Positions 8,369 to 16,111 of a stretch of 64,000 nt of DNA are shown here, piece by piece. The stretch comes from Lachnoclostridium sp. An169. GTDB taxonomy: Bacteria > Bacillota > Clostridia > Lachnospirales > Lachnospiraceae. Location: contig NZ_NFKT01000003.1 in NCBI RefSeq assembly GCF_002160525.1, positions 124,001 to 188,000 on the forward strand, read 5' to 3'. The notes beneath the pieces are model-generated. The model ran no database searches and had not been told where the DNA came from. It worked only from the letters and a program-made list of their open reading frames with translations. The position numbers were made by a program, and so were the translations under genes. Positions within the stretch are counted from its first letter, which is position 1, and each line of letters opens with the position of its first letter.

Positions 8369-9529
8369 ATGGCTGTTTCGGCAGATATCTGCAAAGAACT
8401 GGACAGTTTCCGCCTGGACATCCACTTTCGGAGCAGCGCCCGCAGAATCGGGATCCTGGGGGCTTCCGGGTGCGGGAAGAGCATGACCCTCAAGAGTATC
8501 GCGGGAATTGTAACTCCGGATGAAGGACATATAGAGATCGGGGGAAGAGTCCTGTTCGACACGGGAAAGCCGGGGAAAAAGGCGGCAAAACGGGTGAATC
8601 TGAAACCCCGGATGAGAAACGTAGGTTATCTGTTCCAGAATTACGCCCTGTTTCCCACCATGACTGTGGAGCAGAATATTGCGGCGGGGCTTAAGGGCAG
8701 CAGGAGGGAGAAGGAGAAGCGGGTCCGGCAGATGGTGGAGAAGTTCCGCCTGGAAGGACTGGAAAAACGGCTTCCCGGACGGCTCTCCGGCGGGCAGCAG
8801 CAGAGAGTTGCCCTGGCGAGAATCATGGCATATGAGCCTGAGGTGATCCTGCTTGACGAGCCCTTTTCCGCCCTGGACATGTTTCTGAAAGACCAGCTTC
8901 AGCGGGAGCTGATGGAGATGCTGGAAGATTACCGGGGAACCGTGATCATGGTTTCCCACAACCGGGATGAGATCTACCGCTTCAGCGAAGAAGTGATTGT
9001 CATTGACAGCGGAAAGATCGTCGCCGCCGGCCCTACGGAGGAACTGTTCAAGAATCCCGTGAGCCGGGAGGCGGCGCGTCTGACCGGATGCAAGAACTTC
9101 TCGCGGATCGTAAGGGTGGACGCCCATACGGTGCAGGCTTCTGACTGGGGCGTGACACTGGAGCTGGACCGGGAGGTGCCGGAGGACGCATCCTGGATCG
9201 GCTACCGGGCCCATGATTTTATCCCCGTCTGGGGAGAACGGGAAAAAAACATGATCCCGTTCGACCTTGCGGACAGTGCGGCGCTCCCTTTTGAGCGGAA
9301 CTATTACATCCGACCGGAGAGCGCCCGGGACGATGCGATCCGCACGGGTGTTCCCCGCGGCGATGCGATCCCCGCGGGTGCTCCACGCGGCGATGCGGTC
9401 CGTGCCAACGGTCTCCGCTCTGATGTGATCTGCTGGTTTGTGCAGAGAGAGGAGCTGCAGGTCCTGGAAGAGCGGGGCATGCCGGATTATCTCGCCTTTG
9501 ACGAGGATGCGGTTCTCTTCCTGCAGTGA
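8369..9529 (+). CDS. modC: Molybdate ABC transporter ATP-binding protein ModC with an unusual repeat near the C-terminus
   Basis: ATPase of the molybdate importer. Walker A is GASGCGKS (residues 31-38), the ABC signature is LSGGQQQR, and Walker B is VILLDEP followed by SALD and the switch His in MVSHN. The 386-residue length is slightly above the usual ~360. A MOP/TOBE-like C-terminal region starts near residue 245. Residues about 317-353 hold tandem copies of an 11-residue unit of the form (R)GDAIxxGxPR, encoded by near-identical 33-base repeats, which other ModC proteins are not expected to have. Start: ATG after GGGAGGTGG, four bases from modB. Confidence 0.9.
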   Translation: MAVSADICKELDSFRLDIHFRSSARRIGILGASGCGKSMTLKSIAGIVTPDEGHIEIGGRVLFDTGKPGKKAAKRVNLKPRMRNVGYLFQNYALFPTMTVEQNIAAGLKGSRREKEKRVRQMVEKFRLEGLEKRLPGRLSGGQQQRVALARIMAYEPEVILLDEPFSALDMFLKDQLQRELMEMLEDYRGTVIMVSHNRDEIYRFSEEVIVIDSGKIVAAGPTEELFKNPVSREAARLTGCKNFSRIVRVDAHTVQASDWGVTLELDREVPEDASWIGYRAHDFIPVWGEREKNMIPFDLADSAALPFERNYYIRPESARDDAIRTGVPRGDAIPAGAPRGDAVRANGLRSDVICWFVQREELQVLEERGMPDYLAFDEDAVLFLQ

Positions 9530-9577
9530 AACTTCCTCCGGTAAAAACGGGAAGCAGAAAAAGACGGGAAAAGGGTA

Positions 9578-9606
9578 TTTACAGTGGGAAAAAACTGGTA
9601 TATAAT
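9578..9606 (+). promoter_or_regulatory. Promoter of the MATE transporter gene
   Basis: TTTACA (9578-9583), 17-base spacer and perfect TATAAT (9601-9606), with an AAGGAGG ribosome site and ATG about 40 bases downstream. Confidence 0.75.
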
Positions 9607-9644
9607 ATGCACTCGAATGTGTTGGTAAGAAGGAGGCTTATGCT

Positions 9645-11009
9645 ATGAAATCGGCACAGAGAGACATGACTTCAGGAAGTCCCATGAAGATTATCCTGGG
9701 GTTCACCCTTCCTATTTTTATCGGAAATGTTTTTCAGCAGTTTTACAACATGGCGGATGCGGTGATCGTGGGAAAATTCGTGGGGACGAATGCCCTTGCC
9801 GCTGTGGGGAGCACAGGCACGATCATGTTCCTGATCTACGGATTCGTAGTGGGAATGACGGCAGGATTTACGGTGCTGACGGCACAGAAATTCGGCGCGG
9901 GAGATATGAAGGCAATGCGCAGGACTGTGGCGGGGGCAGCCATTCTTTCCCTGACTGTGGGCGTGGTGCTGACCGTTCTTTTCATGGCGTTTATGAAACC
10001 ACTGCTGGTGCTTATGAATACACCGGCAGATATTTTTGATGAGGCTTATGCGTATATCATGATTATCAGCGGCGGAATTCTCGCCCAGATGCTCTACAAT
10101 CTTCTGGCGAGTATTCTGCGGGCTCTCGGAGACAGCAGGGTGCCGCTCTATTTCCTGATCCTGTCTGCGGTGCTCAACATCGTGCTGGACCTGGTGTTCG
10201 TCATTGCGTTTCATATGGGAGCGGCGGGAGCGGCTGTTGCCACGGTGATTTCACAGGGCGTTTCCGGGCTGCTCTGTCTGGTGTATATCGGGGCGAAAGT
10301 GCCGGTGCTGCACATGACCCGGGAGGACTGGCATCCGAAGGGGGCGCTGCTGCGGACCCAGCTTCAGATCGGGATTCCCATGGCGCTTCAGTATTCCATC
10401 ACAGCCATCGGCACGATGATGGTACAGTCCTCGCTGAACATCCTGGGCTCCACACTTGTGGCGGCTTACACGGCAGCGGGAAAGATCGAGCAGGTTGTGA
10501 CTCAGGCATATACCGCCATGGGAACGACGATGGCTACATACGGCGCGCAGAATATCGGAGCCGGAGACGTGCCGAGGATCCGTCAGGGATTCAAGGCGTG
10601 TACCATTCTCGGCGTGATCTATTCGGTGATCGCCGCGGCTCTTGTCATGACGGTGGGAAAATATATGACGTACCTCTTTGTCTCGGATGACGTGCAGTCG
10701 ATCATGGGTTCTGTGGATATCTACCTGAAATGTGTGGGAATGTTCTTTATTCCTCTGGCGGTTGTGAATATCTACCGGAACGGAATCCAGGGACTGGGTT
10801 ATGGAATCCTCCCCATGATGGCGGGAGTGGCGGAACTTGTCGGGAGAGGCGTCGTGGCGCTGATCGCGGCGGGACAGAGAAGCTATCTGGGCGTATGCAT
10901 GGCAAGCCCGGCTGCCTGGGTGCTGGCAGGAGGCCTGCTGATCGTCATGTACTATTACATTATGAACCGGAGCATCAAAAAAATATTCCGGGATAAATCT
11001 CCGGAATAA
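9645..11009 (+). CDS. MATE family multidrug/sodium antiporter
   Basis: A 454-residue polytopic membrane protein with about 12 hydrophobic segments, the standard size of MATE exporters. Family segments are PIFIGNVFQQFYNMADAVIV near the N-terminus, GFVVGMTAGFTVLTAQ, and the second-half equivalent GIPMALQYSITAIG with YGAQNIGAGD. These transporters exchange Na+ or H+ for cationic drugs or metabolites; the substrate cannot be read from sequence. It has its own promoter and is followed by about 260 non-coding bases, so it is probably monocistronic. Confidence 0.9.
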   Translation: MKSAQRDMTSGSPMKIILGFTLPIFIGNVFQQFYNMADAVIVGKFVGTNALAAVGSTGTIMFLIYGFVVGMTAGFTVLTAQKFGAGDMKAMRRTVAGAAILSLTVGVVLTVLFMAFMKPLLVLMNTPADIFDEAYAYIMIISGGILAQMLYNLLASILRALGDSRVPLYFLILSAVLNIVLDLVFVIAFHMGAAGAAVATVISQGVSGLLCLVYIGAKVPVLHMTREDWHPKGALLRTQLQIGIPMALQYSITAIGTMMVQSSLNILGSTLVAAYTAAGKIEQVVTQAYTAMGTTMATYGAQNIGAGDVPRIRQGFKACTILGVIYSVIAAALVMTVGKYMTYLFVSDDVQSIMGSVDIYLKCVGMFFIPLAVVNIYRNGIQGLGYGILPMMAGVAELVGRGVVALIAAGQRSYLGVCMASPAAWVLAGGLLIVMYYYIMNRSIKKIFRDKSPE

Positions 11010-11240
11010 ACAGCAGGCGGTAAAGCCTGAATATGTAATCTTTCTTTAGGCGAAGTCCAATGACCGCACGTGCCAGCTGCCCATGCAGCCATTGTCTTCT
11101 GTTTGTATGGTTAAAGTATAGCAGTCATTTGTGAATCGCATGTGACGAGATTTGGAAGAAATTTTAAAGATTATAAAAAGACAATAAACTCCTCTGCAGA
11201 CGCGGTATTTTTTCCATTGCGTCTGCGGGGGAGTTTACAT
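11010..11240. other. Non-coding gap with a long inverted repeat
   Basis: No gene or recognised riboswitch is seen. A small CAGGC/GCCTG hairpin follows the MATE stop. At 11186-11203 and 11219-11236 there is an 18-base inverted repeat (two G-U pairs, 15-base loop containing a T run). It is not followed by a T tract on the plus strand, so it is not a standard terminator in that direction; on the minus strand the bases after it are T-rich (TTGTCTTTTTA). Confidence 0.6.
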
Positions 11241-11270
11241 ATGTGACCGGAAGCTTTTTATTTCTCCGGT

Positions 11271-12119
11271 GTGGAGTTCCGGGGCTACAGGGTAGCGGAT
11301 GTATCCGAGGCGGGGGAACTGACTCTGACCGGTGATTTCGCTGAGTATCCGCTCTCTCTGGAAGGGCTTGATAGTTCCGGATGGAGAGCACTGGCGCAGA
11401 CGGCAGACGCTTATATTGCCCGCGACGGGCTGCTGCCGTTTAGTGAAGCCGGGACAGGAGAGAGCGGCGGGGCGGTGTTCGAAGGTCTGCCCGTGGGGCT
11501 TTATCTGGTTACCGGCGACAGTTATGAGAGTGAAGGGTATACGTACACTCCGGAGCCGTTTTTCATCTGCCTTCTTGACTGGGATGAGGAAGACGGACAG
11601 TGGAATTATGACATGTCTGTCTCCTGCAAATTCGACAGCAGACAGGTGCCGCCCACTGAGAATACAGTGCGCCGCAAGGTGATGAAGATCTGGAAGGACG
11701 ACGGGAATGAGCAAAAACGTCCGGAAGAGATTACAGTTCAGTTGTTAAGGGATGGAACTGTGTACGATACGGTAACTCTGGATGAGAGCAACAACTGGCG
11801 TTATGAATGGACGGATCTGGATGAGGATTCCAGATGGCAGGTGGCTGAGTATGAGACGCCGGAGGATTATACGGTGTCGGTAAGCCGGGAAGGCATCACT
11901 TTTGTAATGACAAACACATATCAGCCGGATACACCGGATACACCGGATACCCCCGGGACGCCGGACACTCCGGATACTCCTGATACGCCATCGTCTCCCC
12001 GGCTTCCTCAGACCGGGATGCTCTGGTGGCCGGTTCCGCTGCTTGCCTTTGGCGGCATCCTGCTTTTCCTGATCGGATGGGGGAAACGGAGAAATGAAGA
12101 TAACCGGCAGGAAGACTGA
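11271..12119 (+). CDS. LPXTG-anchored Cna-B-type surface protein, apparently missing its N-terminus
   Basis: Cell-wall anchored, pilin/adhesin-like protein. The C-terminus has a P-D-T repeat, the sorting signal LPQTG, a hydrophobic segment and a basic-acidic tail. Two Cna-B/SpaA-like folds are seen: residues about 1-125 (FRGYRVADVSEAGELTLTGD, VFEGLPVGLYLVTG) and about 130-210 (KIWKDDGNEQKRPEEITVQL, YTVSVSREGITFVMTNTY). No signal peptide is present. An in-frame TGA at 11244 sits just upstream, the only start is a GTG without a good ribosome site, and the first domain begins mid-strand. I infer a 5' deletion, so it may be a pseudogene. It overlaps the sortase gene by 26 bases, which suggests a dedicated pair. 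Confidence 0.75.
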   Translation: MEFRGYRVADVSEAGELTLTGDFAEYPLSLEGLDSSGWRALAQTADAYIARDGLLPFSEAGTGESGGAVFEGLPVGLYLVTGDSYESEGYTYTPEPFFICLLDWDEEDGQWNYDMSVSCKFDSRQVPPTENTVRRKVMKIWKDDGNEQKRPEEITVQLLRDGTVYDTVTLDESNNWRYEWTDLDEDSRWQVAEYETPEDYTVSVSREGITFVMTNTYQPDTPDTPDTPGTPDTPDTPDTPSSPRLPQTGMLWWPVPLLAFGGILLFLIGWGKRRNEDNRQED

Positions 12120-12759
12120 AAAGCGACCTGAAAAGAGACGTGGGAAGAGCCCCGGGATCTGGTTCATGCGGGGCGGAGTGCTGATGATCGCAGCGGCTCT
12201 TCTGCTGACCCTGTTTAATCTCTGGGATGAGTATCGCGCGGACAGGGCGGCAGAGCAGGTGCTCGAGCAGATGACGGTACTGCCGGAAAATGCGGATACG
12301 TCTGAAGAACAGGAGATTCCGGATTATCTTCTGAATCCGGATATGGAGATGCCGGCTCTGGAGATTGATGATCACGATTATATCGGCATCCTGGATATTC
12401 CTGTTCTGGAACTTACGCTTCCCGTCATGAGCGAGTGGAGTTATCCGAACCTGAAAATTGCTCCCTGCCGGTACGCCGGAACTGCATATAAGAACAATCT
12501 GGTTATTGCAGCGCACAACTACAGCACCCATTTCGGGCAAATCCGGGATCTGGCTGCGGGGGACAGGGTGACATTTACCGATGCAGACGGTAATGTATTT
12601 TCTTATACTGTGGCTGAGGTTCAGACGCTGGAACCCACGGCTGTGGAGGAGATGACAGACGGCGGCTGGGCGCTGACGCTGTTTACCTGTACATTTGGCG
12701 GGAGGAGCCGTGTGACGGTTCGGTGCGACCTGGATGAGAATGCTATCCGCAGCTATTGA
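12094..12759 (+). CDS. Sortase
   Basis: Membrane-bound transpeptidase that cleaves LPXTG-type signals and joins proteins to the cell wall or to pilin subunits. The 221-residue chain has a cytoplasmic basic N-terminus, one transmembrane helix at about residues 25-43 and an extracellular sortase fold. The catalytic triad is visible: His141 (AAHNYSTHFG), Cys199 (LFTCTF) and Arg206 (RSRVTVR). The class is uncertain; the C-terminal pattern is closer to classes C/D than to housekeeping class A. The overlapping upstream gene encodes an LPQTG protein, its likely substrate. Confidence 0.88.
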   Translation: MKITGRKTEKRPEKRRGKSPGIWFMRGGVLMIAAALLLTLFNLWDEYRADRAAEQVLEQMTVLPENADTSEEQEIPDYLLNPDMEMPALEIDDHDYIGILDIPVLELTLPVMSEWSYPNLKIAPCRYAGTAYKNNLVIAAHNYSTHFGQIRDLAAGDRVTFTDADGNVFSYTVAEVQTLEPTAVEEMTDGGWALTLFTCTFGGRSRVTVRCDLDENAIRSY

Positions 12760-12774
12760 AATATGGAGAAATAA

Positions 12775-12832
12775 AAAGACTGACAGACCGGGGATCCTGA
12801 GATTCATCCCTTCTCTGTCAGTCTTTGTTTTA
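12775..12832. terminator. Bidirectional terminator between sortase and the convergent small gene
   Basis: A perfect 13-bp inverted repeat (12775-12787 with 12814-12826) contains an inner GGGAT/ATCCC stem. It has a T-rich tract on the plus side and an A-rich tract on the other side, so it can serve both convergent genes. Confidence 0.85.
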
Positions 12833-13171
12833 CCGGCTGCCCGAGCTGCCGCGCGCTGAGTAGTCCGTGCGGTTGACCGTGTGCATCATATCCTTGGATG
12901 AATTGACCCAGCGGGATTTTTCCGCCTCATAGCGCTCGAACAGCCATGCAACGGCCTGATCCATGCCCTCATCCGAGAGGGGAAATGTGGCGCTTTCTTT
13001 CTCCTCGTCCGGAGTATCTTCAAAACACCATGGTTCCGGATAGATATATACGGTAAAGGTAGTGCTGCTCTTGCCGTCGTCGCCGCGGAAATAGTAGCGC
13101 ATTCCGTTGTGGCTCCCGGAAAAGGGTTCCTTTTTCAGCCCTCCGACGGGAACAAGTCTTTTGTCGATCAT
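12830..13171 (-). CDS. Conserved hypothetical small protein
   Basis: A 113-residue soluble protein with no signal peptide or membrane segment and no domain that I recognise. It is rich in charged and aromatic residues (YYFRGDDGKSSTTFTVYIYP) and ends in a basic Ser/Arg tail. The ATG is preceded by GGGAGGAACCAC, a good ribosome site. It is transcribed towards the sortase gene and shares the terminator there. No function can be inferred. Confidence 0.6.
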   Translation of the reverse strand: MIDKRLVPVGGLKKEPFSGSHNGMRYYFRGDDGKSSTTFTVYIYPEPWCFEDTPDEEKESATFPLSDEGMDQAVAWLFERYEAEKSRWVNSSKDMMHTVNRTDYSARGSSGSR

Positions 13172-13274
13172 ATGTGGTTCCTCCCTGAGATGTTCTGTAT
13201 CCTATTATAGAACGGATGCGGGCAGGATACCAGAGTTTTTTGCCGGATCTGCCGTGCGGCTGACCAGAGGTTCT

Positions 13275-14354
13275 TTATTTTGCGGCCGCCTCGGCAAATT
13301 CTGTGGTCACAAGATCCTCGTAGGGAACCCGCTCCTCGAGCTCTCCGGCGCTTTCCAGAATATCCTGGAGCAGGTCGAAACTGCTCTCCTCAAAGATGAG
13401 GTCGCTCTTCCACGTATCCTGATTGTAGTAGCGGGTAACGATGGTGGTAATTGTCGCCAGATCGGTTTCCGGGAACTGCGGCTCGATGATCTCCGCGATT
13501 TCCTCCGGTGTGTGCGCCTGCACGTAATCCATGCCTTTCTGCAGGGCGTTGGTAAATCCCTGGATCACATCGGGATTCTCTTCGATATAGCTCTGCTTTG
13601 CGCTGAACGCCGTGTAGGGGACATAGCCGCTGTCCTCGCCCAGGGACGCCACTACATAGCCTTTGCCCTCGGATTCCAGGGATGTGGCCCCAGGCTCGAA
13701 CTCTACAGTGAAGTCGCCCTGATTTTCAGCAAATGCGGCTGCCGTGGAGCCGAAATCGATGTTCTGGTTGATCTCCAGATCGGTTCCCGGGTCGATGCCG
13801 TTCTGCTTCAGAATATACTCGAATACCATTTCCGGCATGCCGCCTTTTCGTCCCCCAAGCACAAGATGGCCTTTTAAGTCTTCCCATTTGAAATCCGGCA
13901 TCTCCTCACGGGCTACGAGGAAGTTACCGGCACGCTGGGTGAGCTGTGCAAAATTCACCACATAGTCGGTGGCTCCTTCCGCATAGGTGTAGATGGACGC
14001 CTCGGAGCCCATGAAGCCGATCTCAGCTTCGCCGGAGATTACGGCGGTCATGGTCTTGTCGGCCCCGAATCCGCACACGAGATCAAGTGCAATTCCCTCA
14101 TCCTCAAAATATCCTTCCTCGATTGCCACATACATGGGTGCATAAAAGATGGAGTGAGCCACCTCGTTTAAAGTTACCTCGGTAAGTTCTTTTTCTGTTT
14201 TGTCAGCCTCTTCCCGGTTTTCATCTGCAGTCTGCTCTGTCTGTGCGAGGTCAGTATTTTCACTGTCCTTTCCGTCGCTGCCCGCAGAACAGCCGGTAAA
14301 GAGAGAAAAGGAGAGTGCAGCGGCAAGCAGAATACCTGTGATACGCTTTTTCAT
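13275..14354 (-). CDS. ABC transporter substrate-binding lipoprotein, NMT1/THI5-like (SsuA/ThiY type)
   Basis: A 359-residue extracellular lipoprotein: signal peptide with lipobox FTGC at Cys22, then an acidic linker, then the binding domain. NMT1/SsuA-like features are FYAPMYVAIEEGYFEDEGI, GEAEIGFMGSEASIY and the C-terminal YYNQDTWKSDLIF. Known ligands of this fold include thiamine precursors, alkanesulfonates, nitrate and riboflavin; the ligand here is unknown. Start: ATG with GGAGG seven bases upstream. No permease or ATPase gene is adjacent, so it must use a transporter encoded elsewhere or be a leftover. Confidence 0.85.
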   Translation of the reverse strand: MKKRITGILLAAALSFSLFTGCSAGSDGKDSENTDLAQTEQTADENREEADKTEKELTEVTLNEVAHSIFYAPMYVAIEEGYFEDEGIALDLVCGFGADKTMTAVISGEAEIGFMGSEASIYTYAEGATDYVVNFAQLTQRAGNFLVAREEMPDFKWEDLKGHLVLGGRKGGMPEMVFEYILKQNGIDPGTDLEINQNIDFGSTAAAFAENQGDFTVEFEPGATSLESEGKGYVVASLGEDSGYVPYTAFSAKQSYIEENPDVIQGFTNALQKGMDYVQAHTPEEIAEIIEPQFPETDLATITTIVTRYYNQDTWKSDLIFEESSFDLLQDILESAGELEERVPYEDLVTTEFAEAAAK

Positions 14355-14503
14355 AGAATCCTCCAGTCTGTTTTCAAGATTACGTAGTATTATATGAGAA
14401 GAGAGAACAGATGGTTCACGAAAAAAGGAACGGCGCAGGAGATATGCACCGTTCCATAAAGTATTCTGATTCAGTTACCTCTGCGGAGGATCAGTCCGTC
14501 AGA

Positions 14504-15619
14504 TTATTCGTCAGCGTAATCATCCTCAAAAGGATCTTCGTAATCCTCGTCATCGTCATACTCATCGTATCCGCCCCTTGAAGTAATCGCAAGGATCAGC
14601 GAGATCAGTGCGAGAACTGCGGATGCAATAGCGCTGATGAGAAGCTGGATATCGGAGCCTCTCATGAGGAAAGCATATGCCGCGCTTCCCAGATATACGA
14701 TCATGGGAAGAAGGAAAGCAAAGATGGTATTCTTCTTCTGAAGAATGAGGTACAGCAGTGCAGATACCAGCATGCACACGGCAAGAATGATGTAGACCAT
14801 TCCGGCGTTGGAGTCATCGCCTGCGGAGACGCTGCTGAGCCCTGTCGTAAAGCCTCTGTATGCAAAGAACGCGAAGCCTGCCAGCGAAATGACTGCAAGG
14901 ATGATGCGTGCTGCCCGGAATCTTGGCACATCATCATAGTAGTCCTCCTCGTATTCGTCAGTCTCCTCCACGGGCGGTTCCGGCACTTTGCGGGAAGTCC
15001 TGGCGTCTGTCTCTGCCTTTTTCTTTTTCGAAGACTTGTGATCCGGATCTGTGGATAACATCTCTTCATATCCCTTACGCACAGCTTTTTCACTCTTTGT
15101 GCGCTGCTTCTGGGAAGGAATATTTCCGTAGCGCTTCTCGTCTTCCGAAGCCTCATGCTGTTCCGAAGCAGGTTTCTTTTTAGTGGTCTTCTTATGAGCA
15201 GGAGTATCTGTGTCTGCAGGTGCCGCCTTTTTTGCAGCGGTTTTTGCTGCAGGCTTTGCAGCGGTTTTTGCCGCCGGTTTCTCAGCTGGCTTTGCAGCGG
15301 GTTTCGCCGCTGGCTTTGCTGCGGGTTTTTCAGCGGGTTTCGCCGCCTGCTTTTCAGCTGGCTTTGCCGTTGGTTTTGCCGCCGGTTTCTCAGCGGGTTT
15401 CGCTGCCGGTTTTGCAGCAGATGCGGCTGCCGGCTTCTCCCCCTGCTTTGCAGCAGCCTTTTTGGCAGCCATTTTTTTCGCACGCTGTTTATCCAGATTC
15501 CACTGTTTTTTACAGTCACGGCAGATTGCATATTCATTAAAGATTGGATCACCGTTTTCATTGGTGCCAATCTGTTTCTTGCGCAGTTCAAGGTCTTTTC
15601 CACATATTGGACACTTCAT
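14504..15619 (-). CDS. Zinc-ribbon membrane protein with a long Lys/Pro/Ala repeat
   Basis: A 371-residue protein in four parts. (1) An N-terminal zinc ribbon, MKCPICGKDLEL with CRDCKKQW. (2) A low-complexity region at about residues 45-140 made of AAKPAEKP-type units, resembling histone H1-like tails. (3) A charged linker. (4) Four hydrophobic helices at about residues 240-355, then a very acidic Asp/Glu tail. I chose the ATG at 15619, preceded by GGAG and starting exactly at the zinc ribbon, rather than an in-frame upstream codon that lies beyond the promoter. No function is known; the layout suggests a membrane protein whose cytoplasmic arm binds nucleic acid or another polyanion, which is inference. 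Confidence 0.7.
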   Translation of the reverse strand: MKCPICGKDLELRKKQIGTNENGDPIFNEYAICRDCKKQWNLDKQRAKKMAAKKAAAKQGEKPAAASAAKPAAKPAEKPAAKPTAKPAEKQAAKPAEKPAAKPAAKPAAKPAEKPAAKTAAKPAAKTAAKKAAPADTDTPAHKKTTKKKPASEQHEASEDEKRYGNIPSQKQRTKSEKAVRKGYEEMLSTDPDHKSSKKKKAETDARTSRKVPEPPVEETDEYEEDYYDDVPRFRAARIILAVISLAGFAFFAYRGFTTGLSSVSAGDDSNAGMVYIILAVCMLVSALLYLILQKKNTIFAFLLPMIVYLGSAAYAFLMRGSDIQLLISAIASAVLALISLILAITSRGGYDEYDDDEDYEDPFEDDYADE

Positions 15620-15667
15620 AATATCTGTACTCCTCTCTCGTATAAGGCCAAAATTTACAACATACCT

Positions 15668-15696
15668 ATTATAGCATTTTGAAGTGTCGAGAACAA
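15668..15696 (-). promoter_or_regulatory. Promoter of the zinc-ribbon membrane protein gene
   Basis: Reading on the minus strand: TTGTTC, 17-base spacer, TATAAT with an upstream TGC (extended -10). It starts transcription about 40 bases before the chosen ATG at 15619. Confidence 0.65.
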
Positions 15697-15764
15697 TGGA
15701 AAATTGCAACATTTCGTCGTTTTAAGAGAGGTTTTCCCTGTTGATTTTCGACAGTGCGGGGCGC

Positions 15765-15968
15765 TTACTTTTCCTTTTCCGGCGTTTCCGAGGAAGGCGG
15801 ACGGAAGGTGTAGAGGTCTTTGTATGATTCCAGTTCCGCTTCAGTCTCGGGGAGGGAGGGGATCAGCCCGGTAAAATCAGTTGCAGAAGCTGCATTGGAG
15901 AGATAATCGCAGCTGTCGATCAGTTCCTGGTTTGTCTTCTTTTTCTTCATGTTCTTCATGTTTGTCAC
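15765..15968 (-). CDS. Small hypothetical protein
   Basis: A 67-residue charged protein with a basic N-terminus (MTNMKNMKKKK) and a Pro/Glu-rich end. It has no membrane segment or recognised domain. GAGGTGA lies five bases before the first ATG; two further in-frame ATGs within seven codons are alternatives. Its length and good ribosome site support it as real, but nothing points to a function. Confidence 0.5.
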   Translation of the reverse strand: MTNMKNMKKKKTNQELIDSCDYLSNAASATDFTGLIPSLPETEAELESYKDLYTFRPPSSETPEKEK

Positions 15969-16055
15969 CTCGGTTATGGATTTGTTCTGAGAACAGTATG
16001 TCCGTTCCGGGATGTTTTATGAACAGATGCCGGACTTTCCCGAAAAGAAAAATCG

Positions 16056-16064
16056 TGCTATAAT
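16056..16064 (+). promoter_or_regulatory. Extended -10 promoter of the PHP gene
   Basis: TGC directly before a perfect TATAAT (16059-16064); the -35 region (TTTCCC) is weak. The gene start is about 48 bases downstream, with an AGGAGG ribosome site. Confidence 0.55.
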
Positions 16065-16111
16065 AAGCCGGCAGTGATGATATGCTGAGTAATTGAGGAG
16101 GAAACAGAGAT

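Noticed and set aside
11925..11995. Short tandem repeat (ACACCGGAT-like)
   Set aside because: It encodes the Pro-Asp-Thr wall-spanning linker before LPQTG and is not a separate element.
15220..15460. Repetitive DNA that could be taken for a CRISPR or tandem-repeat array
   Set aside because: The repeats are short, in-frame units encoding AAKPAEKP-type residues; there are no constant repeats with unique spacers and no cas genes.
14701..15603. 300-codon Arg/Gln-rich frame and several Phe/Ala-rich frames over the zinc-ribbon gene
   Set aside because: These are alternative-frame readings of the Lys/Pro/Ala repeat; only the frame with the CxxC motifs, ribosome site and promoter is credible.
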